Positions 39,879 to 48,252 of a stretch of 64,000 nucleotides of DNA are shown here, piece after piece. Both the position numbers and the translations under genes were made by a program. The first letter of the stretch is position 1, and every line of letters begins with the position of its first letter. The stretch lies in NCBI GenBank assembly GCA_964525555.1, contig CAZGHN010000007.1:1-64000 (forward strand). Direction: 5' to 3'. Under the pieces are notes generated by a model, which worked only from the letters and a program-made list of their open reading frames with translations, made no database searches and was not told where the DNA came from. Origin of the DNA: JAFGHJ01 sp964525555 (GTDB taxonomy: Bacteria; Hydrothermota; UBA3072).

Positions 39879-39897
39879 ATAGATTCTTCGAATCTAT
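39879..39897. repeat. AGATTC-N3-GAATCT mini-palindrome
   Basis: ATAGATTC-TTC-GAATCTAT is an 8-bp perfect stem with a 3-nt loop. It shares its core with hairpins at 2963-2985 and 29302-29320, but here it follows no gene. Confidence 0.6.
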
Positions 39898-40240
39898 GTT
39901 GAATGGTTGAATGGTTGAATAGTTGAATAGGAAAAACAAAAAGAAAACATTTGTGCTATCTGTGTTACCTGTTGTTTCTAATAGTTTTTGTGGGCAGGGG
40001 ACTAGCGACGCGTGACTCGAGACGGGCGACTCATTTTGTTCTCTGTGACCTTTGCGATCTCTGTGTGAGATAAATTTGGGGTTGAGGGATGGGTTTTAAA
40101 ACAACATTATCTCTCTCTTTGTGTCTTTGTGAGCTTTGTGTGAGAATTATTTTTGGTTGGGGTGGGGTTTAAAATTCTCTTTTACTTCTCTTTTTTCTCT
40201 GTGTCTCTGTGTGAGATAAATTTTTTAGCTTTCTCTGCGG
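39898..40240. repeat. Long intergenic repeat-word array
   Basis: In order: TTGAATGGTTGAATAGTTGA, ATTTGTGCTATCTGTG, GACTAGCGACGCGTGACTCG, TGTTCTCTGTGACC, GATCTCTGTGTGAGATAA, GATGGGTTTTAAAAC, CTTTGTGTCTTTGTGAGC, GGTTGGGGTGGGGTTTAAAA and CTCTGTGTCTCTGTGTGAG. No gene is supported. This is the richest repeat region in the window. Confidence 0.75.
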
Positions 40241-40996
40241 TTAGAAATTCTGGATTGGGAAAACGGACTGGGATAAAAACCACTTGGTTACTATTCCCAT
40301 GAATATAGCAGTTACAACGCTCAATAGAGTACCAATCAAAATATACTCGGCGACTTTTCTGTCTTCTGGATTCGTAATTTCTCCAAACCTGAAAATCGAC
40401 TTTGCGGCAATCAAAAATCCGATAGCCTCGAACCTGTTGATAAGAACAAAAGTCAAAATCAAGAGCCTCTCAAGCCTGCCTATCCATAGACCGGCTTTCC
40501 CTAAACCCTCCAGAGATTCTCTTTTTAATTGTCCACGCCACTGCTCAGTCAACTGCCCGATTAAAAAACCCACCGGCCAGAATATTAAAATATAAGAAAG
40601 AGCAAGAATCCAGAATTTATAACTCACCCCGGGAGATAAGAAAAGCTTTACACCATAACTTAACCCTTTATTTTCAAAAACAATAAAACATACAGCCAAA
40701 ACCGCAATTTTGCCCAATTGACTAAACAGCAATTGCCTTCCTTTATCTTTTGATAACTTTATACCATCAAATAAAACCCGAGAAATAAAAACAATCACAG
40801 GAAACCACAAAACGTTAAATAAAGTAGAAAACAGATAAAAAAGAATCGCAGAAAAAGCGGCATGAATATAAAGCCTGGATGATTTCAATCCTTTTCTATC
40901 TATTTCTTCCTTCCAGGACTCACCCTTTAGAACAAAATCCATAAGAAAATGAACAACCAGCATCCGTAAAAACAATATTAAATTATATCCGTCCAT
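40241..40996 (-). CDS. DUF3307 membrane protein
   Basis: The 251-aa polytopic protein has about six transmembrane helices. The first resembles the DUF3307 hallmark (LVVHFLMDFVLKGESWKEE, with H and D in the membrane), and LYIHAAFSAILFYLF carries a second conserved His. Function is unknown. It follows the SatD-like gene by 54 bp on the same strand, an association I recall from other genomes, suggesting a regulated membrane module. Confidence 0.78.
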   Translation of the reverse strand: MDGYNLILFLRMLVVHFLMDFVLKGESWKEEIDRKGLKSSRLYIHAAFSAILFYLFSTLFNVLWFPVIVFISRVLFDGIKLSKDKGRQLLFSQLGKIAVLAVCFIVFENKGLSYGVKLFLSPGVSYKFWILALSYILIFWPVGFLIGQLTEQWRGQLKRESLEGLGKAGLWIGRLERLLILTFVLINRFEAIGFLIAAKSIFRFGEITNPEDRKVAEYILIGTLLSVVTAIFMGIVTKWFLSQSVFPIQNF

Positions 40997-41050
40997 AAAA
41001 ACATCCTATAATATTTAAATGTTATAATTGATAAATATAATACTCATAGG

Positions 41051-41704
41051 TTATAATTGGGAAATAAGCTTTGCAAACCTATCACACATCTGATCGATCA
41101 GCCAAAACCCTGCGTTATCCAGGCGCTTATGTACAGCCGGCTGTGATATACCCAACTTCTTTGCTATTTCTTCCTGGGTTAACCCTTTTAAATGTTTTAT
41201 TATCGCTTCAGACTGTTCCGGAGACCATTTCGATATTAGGAAATCTAATAGTATAAATTCGATTCGTAATTCCCTGTTGATTTCTTCCGAGGGCGTTTCG
41301 ATCTGAAAATTAAATCTGCTTTTCTTCATTTTATCCAGCAATTTTCCTGAAATTACAAAAGCTTCACCATATCCTTCTGTAATATGTTTAGGCAAATAGT
41401 CAATCTTACCTATACCAATCGCGATTCGAGCATCCGCCTTATGTCCGATTTTGCTTCGAAGGTAAGCTCTAATTATAATAGCTGAACCAAGAGAAACAGA
41501 AGGGGCGCTTAGAATGCCCTGAAAACTATCTCCTCTGTAAATATCGAATTCCGACCTAACTGCTTTAGGGTAAATCGATTTTACCTGATTGAACGAATTC
41601 TTCAAAACCGAGAGAATTTCTTTTCGTTCTCCTGTTTCCAACTTTGAAGAACCGACTAAATCACCGGACAATACCGAATAAAGTTTTTTCTTACTTGCAC
41701 CCAT
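41051..41704 (-). CDS. SatD-like protein with C-terminal helix-turn-helix
   Basis: Residues about 5-150 match the SatD pattern: VLSGDLVGSSKL, FDIYRGDSFQGIL and ARIAIGIGKIDYLP. The last 65 residues are a sigma-70-region-4/LuxR-like helix-turn-helix (LTQEEIAKKLGISQPAVHKRL). The paired Asp-containing turns (SGDLVGS, RGDSFQ) and the later IGIGKI and GEAFVISGKLL resemble the layout of class III nucleotidyl cyclases. That is my inference, not an established activity. The gene is first in a pair with DUF3307 and has a consensus promoter with a palindrome between -35 and -10, which suggests autoregulation. Confidence 0.75.
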   Translation of the reverse strand: MGASKKKLYSVLSGDLVGSSKLETGERKEILSVLKNSFNQVKSIYPKAVRSEFDIYRGDSFQGILSAPSVSLGSAIIIRAYLRSKIGHKADARIAIGIGKIDYLPKHITEGYGEAFVISGKLLDKMKKSRFNFQIETPSEEINRELRIEFILLDFLISKWSPEQSEAIIKHLKGLTQEEIAKKLGISQPAVHKRLDNAGFWLIDQMCDRFAKLISQL

Positions 41705-41715
41705 ATTATTAGTAT

Positions 41716-41744
41716 ATTATAACCCTATAAGCTTATAATGTCAA
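41716..41744 (-). promoter_or_regulatory. Perfect consensus sigma-70 promoter of the satD-DUF3307 pair
   Basis: Minus strand: TTGACA (41744-41739), 17-bp spacer, TATAAT (41721-41716), a 12/12 match to consensus, about 10 bp from the start codon at 41704, so the leader is near zero. Confidence 0.85.
41726..41737. promoter_or_regulatory. 12-bp palindrome in the promoter spacer; candidate operator
   Basis: TATAAGCTTATA is a perfect palindrome placed exactly between the -35 and -10 boxes of the satD promoter, the usual place of a repressor site. SatD itself carries a helix-turn-helix. Confidence 0.55.
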
Positions 41745-41892
41745 GATTAAAAAAAGAAGCCAGAATTCAGGAGTTAGAATCCAGAATCCCTTCCTTTCCC
41801 TAATAAGAACAAACCCAAAATACACGCATTAAAAGAATATTTTTTTCTTCTAACTACTAACTCCCAACTACTAACTTCTATATTTATTATTC

Positions 41893-41921
41893 TTGACATT
41901 TTCCGTCTTTTTTCATATAAT
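41893..41921 (+). promoter_or_regulatory. Perfect consensus sigma-70 promoter of trpB2
   Basis: TTGACA (41893-41898), 17-bp spacer, TATAAT (41916-41921). The leader is about 47 nt and ends in AAGGAGG before the GTG at 41975. Confidence 0.85.
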
Positions 41922-41974
41922 GGATACGTATTTAAATAAATCATTTTGTACTAAAGAGCAAAAAGGAGGTTACA

Positions 41975-43363
41975 GTGCATATTAAATCAGTTTTAACGGA
42001 AAGCGAAATTCCAAAACAATGGTACAATCTTGCAGCCGATCTGCCCAGCCCTTTACAACCGCCTCTTGGTCCTGACGGAAACCCTGTTACACCGGAAATG
42101 CTTGCTCCTGTCTTTCCTATGAATTTAATAGAACAGGAAGTTAGTCAAGAAAGATGGATTGATATTCCAGAAGGAATATTGAATATCCTTTACAAATGGC
42201 GCCCGACACCACTACATCGGGCTAAAGCTTTAGAAGAACATCTGGGTACTCCTGCAAGGATATATTACAAAAATGAAAGCGTATCACCTCCGGGAAGTCA
42301 CAAACCAAACACCGCTGTCGCGCAAGCATGGTACAACAAAGAATTCGGAATAAAAAAGTTAACAACCGAAACTGGCGCGGGACAGTGGGGAAGTGCTCTT
42401 GCTTTCGCATGCGCGATTGTGGGTCTTGAATGCAAGGTTTATATGGTACGAATCAGTTTCGACCAGAAACCATACAGAAAAACTATGATGCAGACCTGGG
42501 GGGCAAATTGTGTTGCCAGTCCAAGCGAAGAAACAAAAGCAGGACGTGATATACTGGAAAAAATGCCCGATACTCCCGGGAGTCTTGGTATTGCTATAAG
42601 TGAAGCAATCGAAGAAGCGGTAACAGACGTGACCGGCAATACGAGATATTCTCTGGGAAGTGTGTTGAACCATGTATTACTTCATCAGACAATCATAGGG
42701 CTCGAAGCGAAAAAACAACTTGAAAAAGCCGGAGAAAATAAAGTGGATATCGTCATAGGCTGTGCCGGCGGAGGCAGTAATTTTGCAGGGACAGCTTTCC
42801 CGTTTGTTAATGACAAGATACATGGAGAACAGATAGAAATAATACCTGTAGAACCTACTTCCTGCCCAACAATGACAAGAGCACCTTTCGCATACGACCA
42901 TGGCGATACCGCAAAGATGACTCCACTTCTGCCGATGCATTCACTCGGTCATGATTTTATACCTCCTCCAATTCATGCGGGGGGCTTGCGTTATCACGGG
43001 ATGGCTCCTCTGGTATCTCAAGGTATAGTCGAAGGATTGCTCACTCCAAGAGCATTTCACCAGCTGGAATGCTACGAAGCTGCGATAACCTTTGCAAGAA
43101 CAGAAGGGATAATCTGCGCGCCGGAAACAAGCCATGCAATAGCAGCAACCATCCAGGAAGCCAAGAAAGCTAAAGAAGAAGGCAAAGAAAAGGTTATTCT
43201 TTTCAATATGAGCGGACATGGTCTTATGGATTTAACCGGCTATCAAAGTTACCTTGCCGGAAAATTAGTGGATTATCCTCTTCCTGATGAGGAAATGAAT
43301 AAATCTCTAAAGGGCATAGAAGGATTACCAAAACCAAAAGAAGTAAAAACAGGTAAATGGTAG
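41975..43363 (+). CDS. trpB: TrpB-like PLP enzyme (tryptophan synthase beta, TrpB2 type)
   Basis: The 462-aa protein is longer than TrpB1 and has the TrpB2-type N-terminus (PKQWYNLAADLPSPLQPPL, RPTPLHRAKALEEHLG). The PLP lysine is K110 in SPPGSHKPNTA. The phosphate-binding loop is GCAGGGSNF (about 265-273), and ETGAGQWG is present. TrpB2 condenses indole with serine, often in organisms needing indole salvage. No trpA is in the window and the gene is alone under its own promoter, so it likely works without a TrpA partner. GTG start with AAGGAGG. Confidence 0.93.
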   Translation: MHIKSVLTESEIPKQWYNLAADLPSPLQPPLGPDGNPVTPEMLAPVFPMNLIEQEVSQERWIDIPEGILNILYKWRPTPLHRAKALEEHLGTPARIYYKNESVSPPGSHKPNTAVAQAWYNKEFGIKKLTTETGAGQWGSALAFACAIVGLECKVYMVRISFDQKPYRKTMMQTWGANCVASPSEETKAGRDILEKMPDTPGSLGIAISEAIEEAVTDVTGNTRYSLGSVLNHVLLHQTIIGLEAKKQLEKAGENKVDIVIGCAGGGSNFAGTAFPFVNDKIHGEQIEIIPVEPTSCPTMTRAPFAYDHGDTAKMTPLLPMHSLGHDFIPPPIHAGGLRYHGMAPLVSQGIVEGLLTPRAFHQLECYEAAITFARTEGIICAPETSHAIAATIQEAKKAKEEGKEKVILFNMSGHGLMDLTGYQSYLAGKLVDYPLPDEEMNKSLKGIEGLPKPKEVKTGKW

Positions 43364-43599
43364 TTACTTTGAAATAAACCACAGAGCACACAGAGGAAAA
43401 TTGCAATATAAAGAAGAAAAACACTGAGGACACAGAGAACAAAAAAGTAATAGCCACGGATGAACACGGAAACACACGGATTAAAAAAATTATTTTGTTG
43501 TTTTAATAAAAAAAGTATATGTGAAGGGAAGGGTATTAGTGTTAATCAGTGTAAATCAGTGGCTGATTCAGGTGTGTTGGGTTGGGTTTTAAAATACTT
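43364..43599. repeat. Intergenic repeat-word cluster after trpB2
   Basis: Contains AACCACAGAGCACACAGAGG (43376), ACTGAGGACACAGAG (43421), CACGGATGAACACGGAAACA (43456), GTGTTAATCAGTGTAAATCA (43538) and GTGTTGGGTTGGGTTTTAAA (43572). No terminator is evident. Confidence 0.7.
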
Positions 43600-43863
43600 A
43601 TGAAAAAATATGATAACGAGCGGATTTATTGCCGCAGACTCGGACACTGGCTCACTTTCAATTACTGTCGCCAGGAAAACAATAATCTTCCATGCAGAAA
43701 GATAATTGATTGCTGGTTTGAACGTCTGGAAATTAAAGAATTTTTAGAAGAAAATTTTAAAAAAGAAGAAATCTCATATATTTTTAATTCCTCAAAACCA
43801 AAACTTACATCTATAGTCGAATTAATAGAACAGGCAAAAAAAAGAAGCAATAAAACTCCTTGA
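43600..43863 (+). CDS. Small Cys-rich protein of unknown function
   Basis: The 87-aa protein has the pattern YCRRLGHWLTFNYCRQE then LPCRKIIDCW: four cysteines and one His in the first 50 residues, suggesting a zinc-binding knuckle. A helical tail follows. The same LGH...F.YCR...PC.K..DCW layout occurs, in my recollection, in small hypothetical proteins of other phyla, but I know no function. ATG at 43600 is chosen over an upstream TTG that lies in repeat DNA. Its stop overlaps a TTGACA before the next gene. Confidence 0.7.
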   Translation: MKKYDNERIYCRRLGHWLTFNYCRQENNNLPCRKIIDCWFERLEIKEFLEENFKKEEISYIFNSSKPKLTSIVELIEQAKKRSNKTP

Positions 43864-43913
43864 CATAGAAACTTTTTAAAATACTTTCCTTTAAGGAGTA
43901 TTTAAATATATCT

Positions 43914-45068
43914 ATGCAAATTCACGCAAATCGTAAAGAAATATTAAACGGTAAAACAACCGATATTTACTTTCGCAGGGCAGAAGAGATTTTAAAAAAA
44001 GAAAAGAAAAATCCTAATCTGACTGCGGAAATATGGGCAAAAAAATTTCCTCAAAACTACAAATGGGCAATATTTACCGGTCTAAACGAAGCCCTGGAAT
44101 TATTCGCGAATAAAAAAATAGACATTAAGTCCTTACCTGAGGGCAGCGTATTTTTCGAAAACGAGCCGGTTCTTACGATAAAAGGAAAATATCTGGATTT
44201 TGCAAAGTTTGAAACACCTCTGCTCGGATATATATGCCAGGCTTCCGGTATATCCACAAAAGCTGCACGCTGCAAAATTGAAGCAGGCAACAAAACCGTT
44301 TTATCCTTCGGAGCAAGAAGAATGCATCCTGCTATCACTCCCGTAACAGATAGATACGCTTATATCGGAGGAATAGATGGCGTCTCCGCGGTCCTGTCCG
44401 CAGAGAAATTAAATCTAACTGCTAAAGGAACAATCCCTCACGCCGTAGTACTTATTATGGGAGATACCTTAAAAGCTGCTATCGCTTACGATAAAACTGT
44501 TGCTAAGGGAATACCCAGAACAATCCTCGTAGATACTTTCGGCGATGAGAAAATAGAGGCTGTAAGACTTGCCGAAAACCTAAAAAACAAATTAAACGCA
44601 ATAAGGGTAGATACTCCGTCCTCAAGAAGAGGGAGCCTGCCGTCGATCGTAAGAGAAATAAGAGAAGAATTGGATAATAGAGATTTCAAAAATATAGGAA
44701 TATTCGTATCAGGCGGATTAGATGAACACAGTTTAAAGGAATTAAACCCTTACGCGGAAGGATACGGAATAGGAACCAGCCTTTCGAACGCGCCGACAAT
44801 CAACTTTAGCCTTGATATTGTGAAAATAGAAGATAAATTAGTATCCAAAAAAGGAAAAGTCGCCGGGGAAAAAGATATATTTGAATGTAAGCGTTGCGGT
44901 AACAGAAAAATAATTTTATCAAAAGACATGAAAGCACACCACTGCGCTTGCGGGAATACGATGACAATACTAACTAAACAGATTATGAAACAAGGTAGGT
45001 TCGAGGAAGAAAAAGTTGAAGAAATACGAAAGAGAGTTTTAAAGCAATTGAGGTACTTGAATGTATAA
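43914..45068 (+). CDS. pncB: Nicotinate phosphoribosyltransferase with C-terminal zinc ribbon
   Basis: The enzyme joins nicotinate and PRPP to nicotinate mononucleotide in NAD salvage. Family text includes WAIFTGLNEALELF, LSFGARRMHP, GTIPHAVVLIMGD, RVDTPSSRRGSLPSIVREIR, IFVSGGLDEHSL and GYGIGTSLSNAP. The C-terminus has C325-x2-C328 and C344-x-C346, a zinc ribbon seen in the archaeal/Thermotoga-like branch. The stop overlaps serS by 8 bp. TTGACA at 43860-43865 with a weak -10 may drive it. Confidence 0.92.
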   Translation: MQIHANRKEILNGKTTDIYFRRAEEILKKEKKNPNLTAEIWAKKFPQNYKWAIFTGLNEALELFANKKIDIKSLPEGSVFFENEPVLTIKGKYLDFAKFETPLLGYICQASGISTKAARCKIEAGNKTVLSFGARRMHPAITPVTDRYAYIGGIDGVSAVLSAEKLNLTAKGTIPHAVVLIMGDTLKAAIAYDKTVAKGIPRTILVDTFGDEKIEAVRLAENLKNKLNAIRVDTPSSRRGSLPSIVREIREELDNRDFKNIGIFVSGGLDEHSLKELNPYAEGYGIGTSLSNAPTINFSLDIVKIEDKLVSKKGKVAGEKDIFECKRCGNRKIILSKDMKAHHCACGNTMTILTKQIMKQGRFEEEKVEEIRKRVLKQLRYLNV

Positions 45069-46320
45069 TATAAAATTTATCGAAGAGAATTTAAACGAGC
45101 TAAAGAAAAATTCAAAGAATAAGGGTGTCGATATCGATTTCGGAGTCTTTTCGGAATTGAACGAGAAGAGAAAAACCATGCAGGCTTCTGTTGATGAACT
45201 CCGGCGGGAAAGAAACGTAAAAAGCAAAAAAGTAGGAGAACTAAAAAAGAACAAGCTCGACGCTTCCAAATTGTTAACGGAATTAGAATTCTTAAAAGAA
45301 AAACTCAACAGAGAGGAAAAAGACTTAAAGGAAATACAGCAAGCGATCGATGATTTCATTTCCTGGATTCCAAACCTTGTACATAGTTCCGTAAAAAGTA
45401 AACCCGTAACAATAATTAAACCGACAGGATTAAAAAAATTACCCTTCAAGCCTTTAACACATATCCAACTCGGTGAATCTCTGGATATTCTAGATTTTGG
45501 CGCTGCAGCTACGGTTGCTGGAAGTAATTTTAGTCTATATAAAGGAAAAGGCGCGAAATTAGAAAGGGCTCTAATCAACTTTATGCTGGATTTACATACA
45601 AAGAGACATCAATATACCGAAATATTCCCGCCTTTCCTTGCAAACGAGAAATCTATGTTCAACACAGGTCAGCTTCCAAAAATGAGAGACGATATGTATA
45701 TAACCGACAAAGACGGATTATTCTTAAATCCCACGGCAGAAGTTCCACTGACAAATATATTAGCAGAAAAAGTTTTAACACCCGAAGACTTACCCATTAA
45801 ATACTGCGGGTATACCGCCTGTTTCAGGAGAGAAGCCGGTTCCTACGGAAAGGAAACAAAAGGACTGCTCAGGCTTCACCAGTTCAACAAAGTAGAACTT
45901 CTCAATTTTGTTATGCCGGAGGATTCCTACGATGCGCTTGAGCGACTGCTCGAAGAAGCCCTGGCGGTTTTGCAACTATTAGATATACCTTACAGAGTTA
46001 TTCTTCTTCCTAACAACGATTTATCCTTTGCTTCTGCTAAAACTTACGATATAGAAATCTACGCTCCGGGCGTAGATAAGTGGCTTGAAGTCTCCTCGGT
46101 AAGTAATTTTGAAGACTTTCAGGCAAAAAGAGCGGATATAAGAGTTAGAGTAGAAGGAAAAACAAAAACAGTACATACTTTAAACGGTTCGGGTGTTGCC
46201 ACTCCAAGACTCATGGTATCCCTTCTGGAAAATTATCAGACGCAAGAAGGAGAAATAAAAATCCCCGAAGTCCTTGTTCCGTATACGGATTTCGAGACGA
46301 TCGGTTTAAATAGAGAGTAG
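45061..46320 (+). CDS. serS: Seryl-tRNA synthetase
   Basis: The 419-aa class II synthetase has an N-terminal coiled-coil arm for tRNA-Ser (residues about 28-100, KNKLDASKLLTELEFLKEKL). Motif 2 is CFRREAGSYGKETKGLLRLHQFNKVE and motif 3 is ATPRLMVSLLENYQ. The TXE-like serine pocket NPTAEVPLTN is present. ATG overlaps the nicotinate phosphoribosyltransferase stop by 8 bp, so the two are cotranscribed. Confidence 0.96.
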   Translation: MYNIKFIEENLNELKKNSKNKGVDIDFGVFSELNEKRKTMQASVDELRRERNVKSKKVGELKKNKLDASKLLTELEFLKEKLNREEKDLKEIQQAIDDFISWIPNLVHSSVKSKPVTIIKPTGLKKLPFKPLTHIQLGESLDILDFGAAATVAGSNFSLYKGKGAKLERALINFMLDLHTKRHQYTEIFPPFLANEKSMFNTGQLPKMRDDMYITDKDGLFLNPTAEVPLTNILAEKVLTPEDLPIKYCGYTACFRREAGSYGKETKGLLRLHQFNKVELLNFVMPEDSYDALERLLEEALAVLQLLDIPYRVILLPNNDLSFASAKTYDIEIYAPGVDKWLEVSSVSNFEDFQAKRADIRVRVEGKTKTVHTLNGSGVATPRLMVSLLENYQTQEGEIKIPEVLVPYTDFETIGLNRE

Positions 46321-46439
46321 GGAGTAGAGAGTAGTTAGTAGTACTGTACTCGAGTCATGAGTCACTTGTCGTGAGTCTTAAGTCAAAGGATAGGATTTCG
46401 GATTTAGTAAAAAAGTGAAGAACACAGGAGATACTCAAT

Positions 46440-46826
46440 ATGGAAGAGTGGAAAGAAGAAGCATTAATGTGGACAATTGCTCTGGTAATTATTTTAGGTA
46501 CTTTTGTTATAGGCTTTTTTATTTTAGTAAATTCAACTCATGTAGAGCTGCTCGATAGTATAAAGATACCTAATAAACCATACAATATAAATGCTTATTA
46601 TTTTGATGCAGGAGCTACCGGGGGAGGAGTAGGCCTCGAAAAGGTATATGATAATGGTAAAAAAGAGGTAATATACATTAGCGATGGTTTCTTTAATGAT
46701 GTTAAGGCATTGGAATTGATAAATGACAATACGTTAAAGGTGATATTAGGTTTTAAAATTAAGCCTAATAAATTCGCAAAACAGGATACCGTATTTATAG
46801 AATTAGAATCTCTTGAAGAGGAATGA
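46440..46826 (+). CDS. Uncharacterised single-pass membrane protein
   Basis: The 128-aa protein has one N-terminal transmembrane helix (LMWTIALVIILGTFVIGFFIL, residues 9-29). An exported beta-rich domain of about 95 residues follows (YYFDAGATGGGVGLEKVYDN, KEVIYISDGFF, LKVILGFKIKPNKFA). I recognise no family. A weak GGAG-type ribosome binding site precedes the ATG. It is isolated between repeat-filled spacers. Confidence 0.6.
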   Translation: MEEWKEEALMWTIALVIILGTFVIGFFILVNSTHVELLDSIKIPNKPYNINAYYFDAGATGGGVGLEKVYDNGKKEVIYISDGFFNDVKALELINDNTLKVILGFKIKPNKFAKQDTVFIELESLEEE

Positions 46827-47043
46827 ACTTTTCCCATCGGGATTTATTAAAACGATAAAAATCTTTGTGCTCTCTGTGTGAGTATTAGGTCTTAGGTTTT
46901 GGGTTTTAGGTTTTAGTAAAGAAAACAGAAAAATATCAGTGTGTATCCGTGTAAATCCGTGGCTAATTTAGGGTCGTGGGATGGGTTTAAACAACAAAAA
47001 ATCTCTGTGTTCTCAGTGTACTCTGTGGTTAAATTCTTTTTTC
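46827..47043. repeat. Intergenic repeat-word cluster between convergent genes
   Basis: CTTTGTGCTCTCTGTGTGAG (46863), GGTTTTGGGTTTTAGG (46892), GTGTGTATCCGTGTAAATCC (46938), GGGTCGTGGGATGGGTTT (46970) and CTCTGTGTTCTCAGTGTACT (47003) follow one another. The same order of words, in part reversed, occurs near 30240-30400 and 43377-43590. Confidence 0.7.
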
Positions 47044-47682
47044 CTATCTTCTCTTAAACTCTTCCTGAAGAGTTATATACTCTTCGTACTTCTGAAATTT
47101 TTCAGGAGAGGTAATAATTAAAGTGGAATCGAGGCTGGCTATGTTGTATTCTTTTAATTCTCTAAGATATTCTTTTATTTTTTCTACAGGTACTCCGGTA
47201 ATTTGAGCGATTTCCTTACCGCCTGCGTCAAGACGTGTATCCATATCTCCTTCTTTATTCTTACTTATTCTATCCTTGATAAATAAAAGGAAACGAACCT
47301 TCTCATTGGGCACAGCATAGTATTTCAACATGTTGTTTGTTTTTCTTAAACGGTTAGTCAGCGTCTCGATAATATATTTTATAAAAGGATTTTTATTTAC
47401 AGAACTTAAGAAAGCATCTCTATCAACTATAATAAGTTTCGCATCGGTCTCCGCAATTGCAGCCGCAGAACGTGGACTCTTATCCAGAAGAGCCATCTCT
47501 CCGAAAAATTCGCCTTCTCCAATAACAGCAAGGGTCTTGGTTGTTCCTTCTAAATCTTTTACGATTTTAACCTTTCCGGATCTTATTAGATACATCTCAT
47601 CCCCCGCGTCGCCTTCATTAAACAAAGTTTCCCCGGACCTTAATTGTTTCTCATATCCAATACTTTCGTTCACCTTTTCCAT
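47044..47682 (-). CDS. Crp/Fnr-family transcription regulator
   Basis: The 212-aa protein has a cyclic-nucleotide-binding domain (residues about 12-125) with the phosphate-binding cassette GEMALLDKSPRSAAAIA. A C-helix leads to a winged helix-turn-helix (GGKEIAQITGVPVEKIKEYLRELKEYNIASLD). The binding cassette keeps the Glu and Arg that contact cAMP in CRP, so nucleotide binding is plausible. There are no Fe-S cysteines of the FNR type. It is last in the TPR-pepP-efp unit, 12 bp after efp; targets unknown. Confidence 0.9.
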   Translation of the reverse strand: MEKVNESIGYEKQLRSGETLFNEGDAGDEMYLIRSGKVKIVKDLEGTTKTLAVIGEGEFFGEMALLDKSPRSAAAIAETDAKLIIVDRDAFLSSVNKNPFIKYIIETLTNRLRKTNNMLKYYAVPNEKVRFLLFIKDRISKNKEGDMDTRLDAGGKEIAQITGVPVEKIKEYLRELKEYNIASLDSTLIITSPEKFQKYEEYITLQEEFKRR

Positions 47683-47694
47683 ACCTCCTCCTTA

Positions 47695-48252
47695 CTATTT
47701 TCTTTCTATATATTCACCGGTCCTCGTATCAATTACAATTTCCTCGCCTTCCTTAAGAAATAAAGGAACTTTTACCGTAAGACCGGTTTCAAGAACTGCA
47801 GGTTTTGAACCACCCTGAGCAGTATTTCCTCTCACTCCAGGCTCGGTAGAAGCCACTTTAAGAGTAACAAAATTGGGAATAGTTATACCCAGTATTTTTC
47901 CGTCAGAGACTCTTACCCTGCATTTCATATTTTCTTTCAAATAATATTTGTTTTCACTCAGAATATTTTCTCTAATAGGATACTGCTCATAAGTATCAAG
48001 ATCCATAAAATGATACTCGCCTTTATCCTCGTATAAGAACTGCACTTCTTTCTCCTGGAGGGAAACAATATCAAAACTATCTCCCTTCTTGAAATTTTTG
48101 CTGATTGTAGCACCAGTTTCCAGATCTTTCATTTTTGTCCTGACAAAAACCTGACCCTTGCCGGGTTTAACATGTTGAAATTCTATTACTTCCAAAATAG
48201 AATCTTCAAATTTCAAAATCGCACCTTTATTTATATCAGATATAGTAGGCAT
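47695..48252 (-). CDS. efp: Translation elongation factor P
   Basis: The 185-aa protein has the three EF-P beta-barrel domains: KOW-like start INKGAILKFEDSILEVIEFQHVKPGKG with the loop Lys K32 at the position that is modified in other bacteria, the middle domain (EYHFMDLDTYEQ), and the C-terminal signature STEPGVRGNTAQGGSKPAVLETG. EF-P relieves ribosome stalling at polyproline. It directly follows pepP, a common gene order. The lack of modification genes nearby leaves the modification state open. Confidence 0.96.
   Translation of the reverse strand: MPTISDINKGAILKFEDSILEVIEFQHVKPGKGQVFVRTKMKDLETGATISKNFKKGDSFDIVSLQEKEVQFLYEDKGEYHFMDLDTYEQYPIRENILSENKYYLKENMKCRVRVSDGKILGITIPNFVTLKVASTEPGVRGNTAQGGSKPAVLETGLTVKVPLFLKEGEEIVIDTRTGEYIERK

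Noticed and set aside
39898..40240. Possible decayed gene in the long spacer
   Set aside because: No residual protein similarity in any frame; the sequence is fully accounted for by repeat words.
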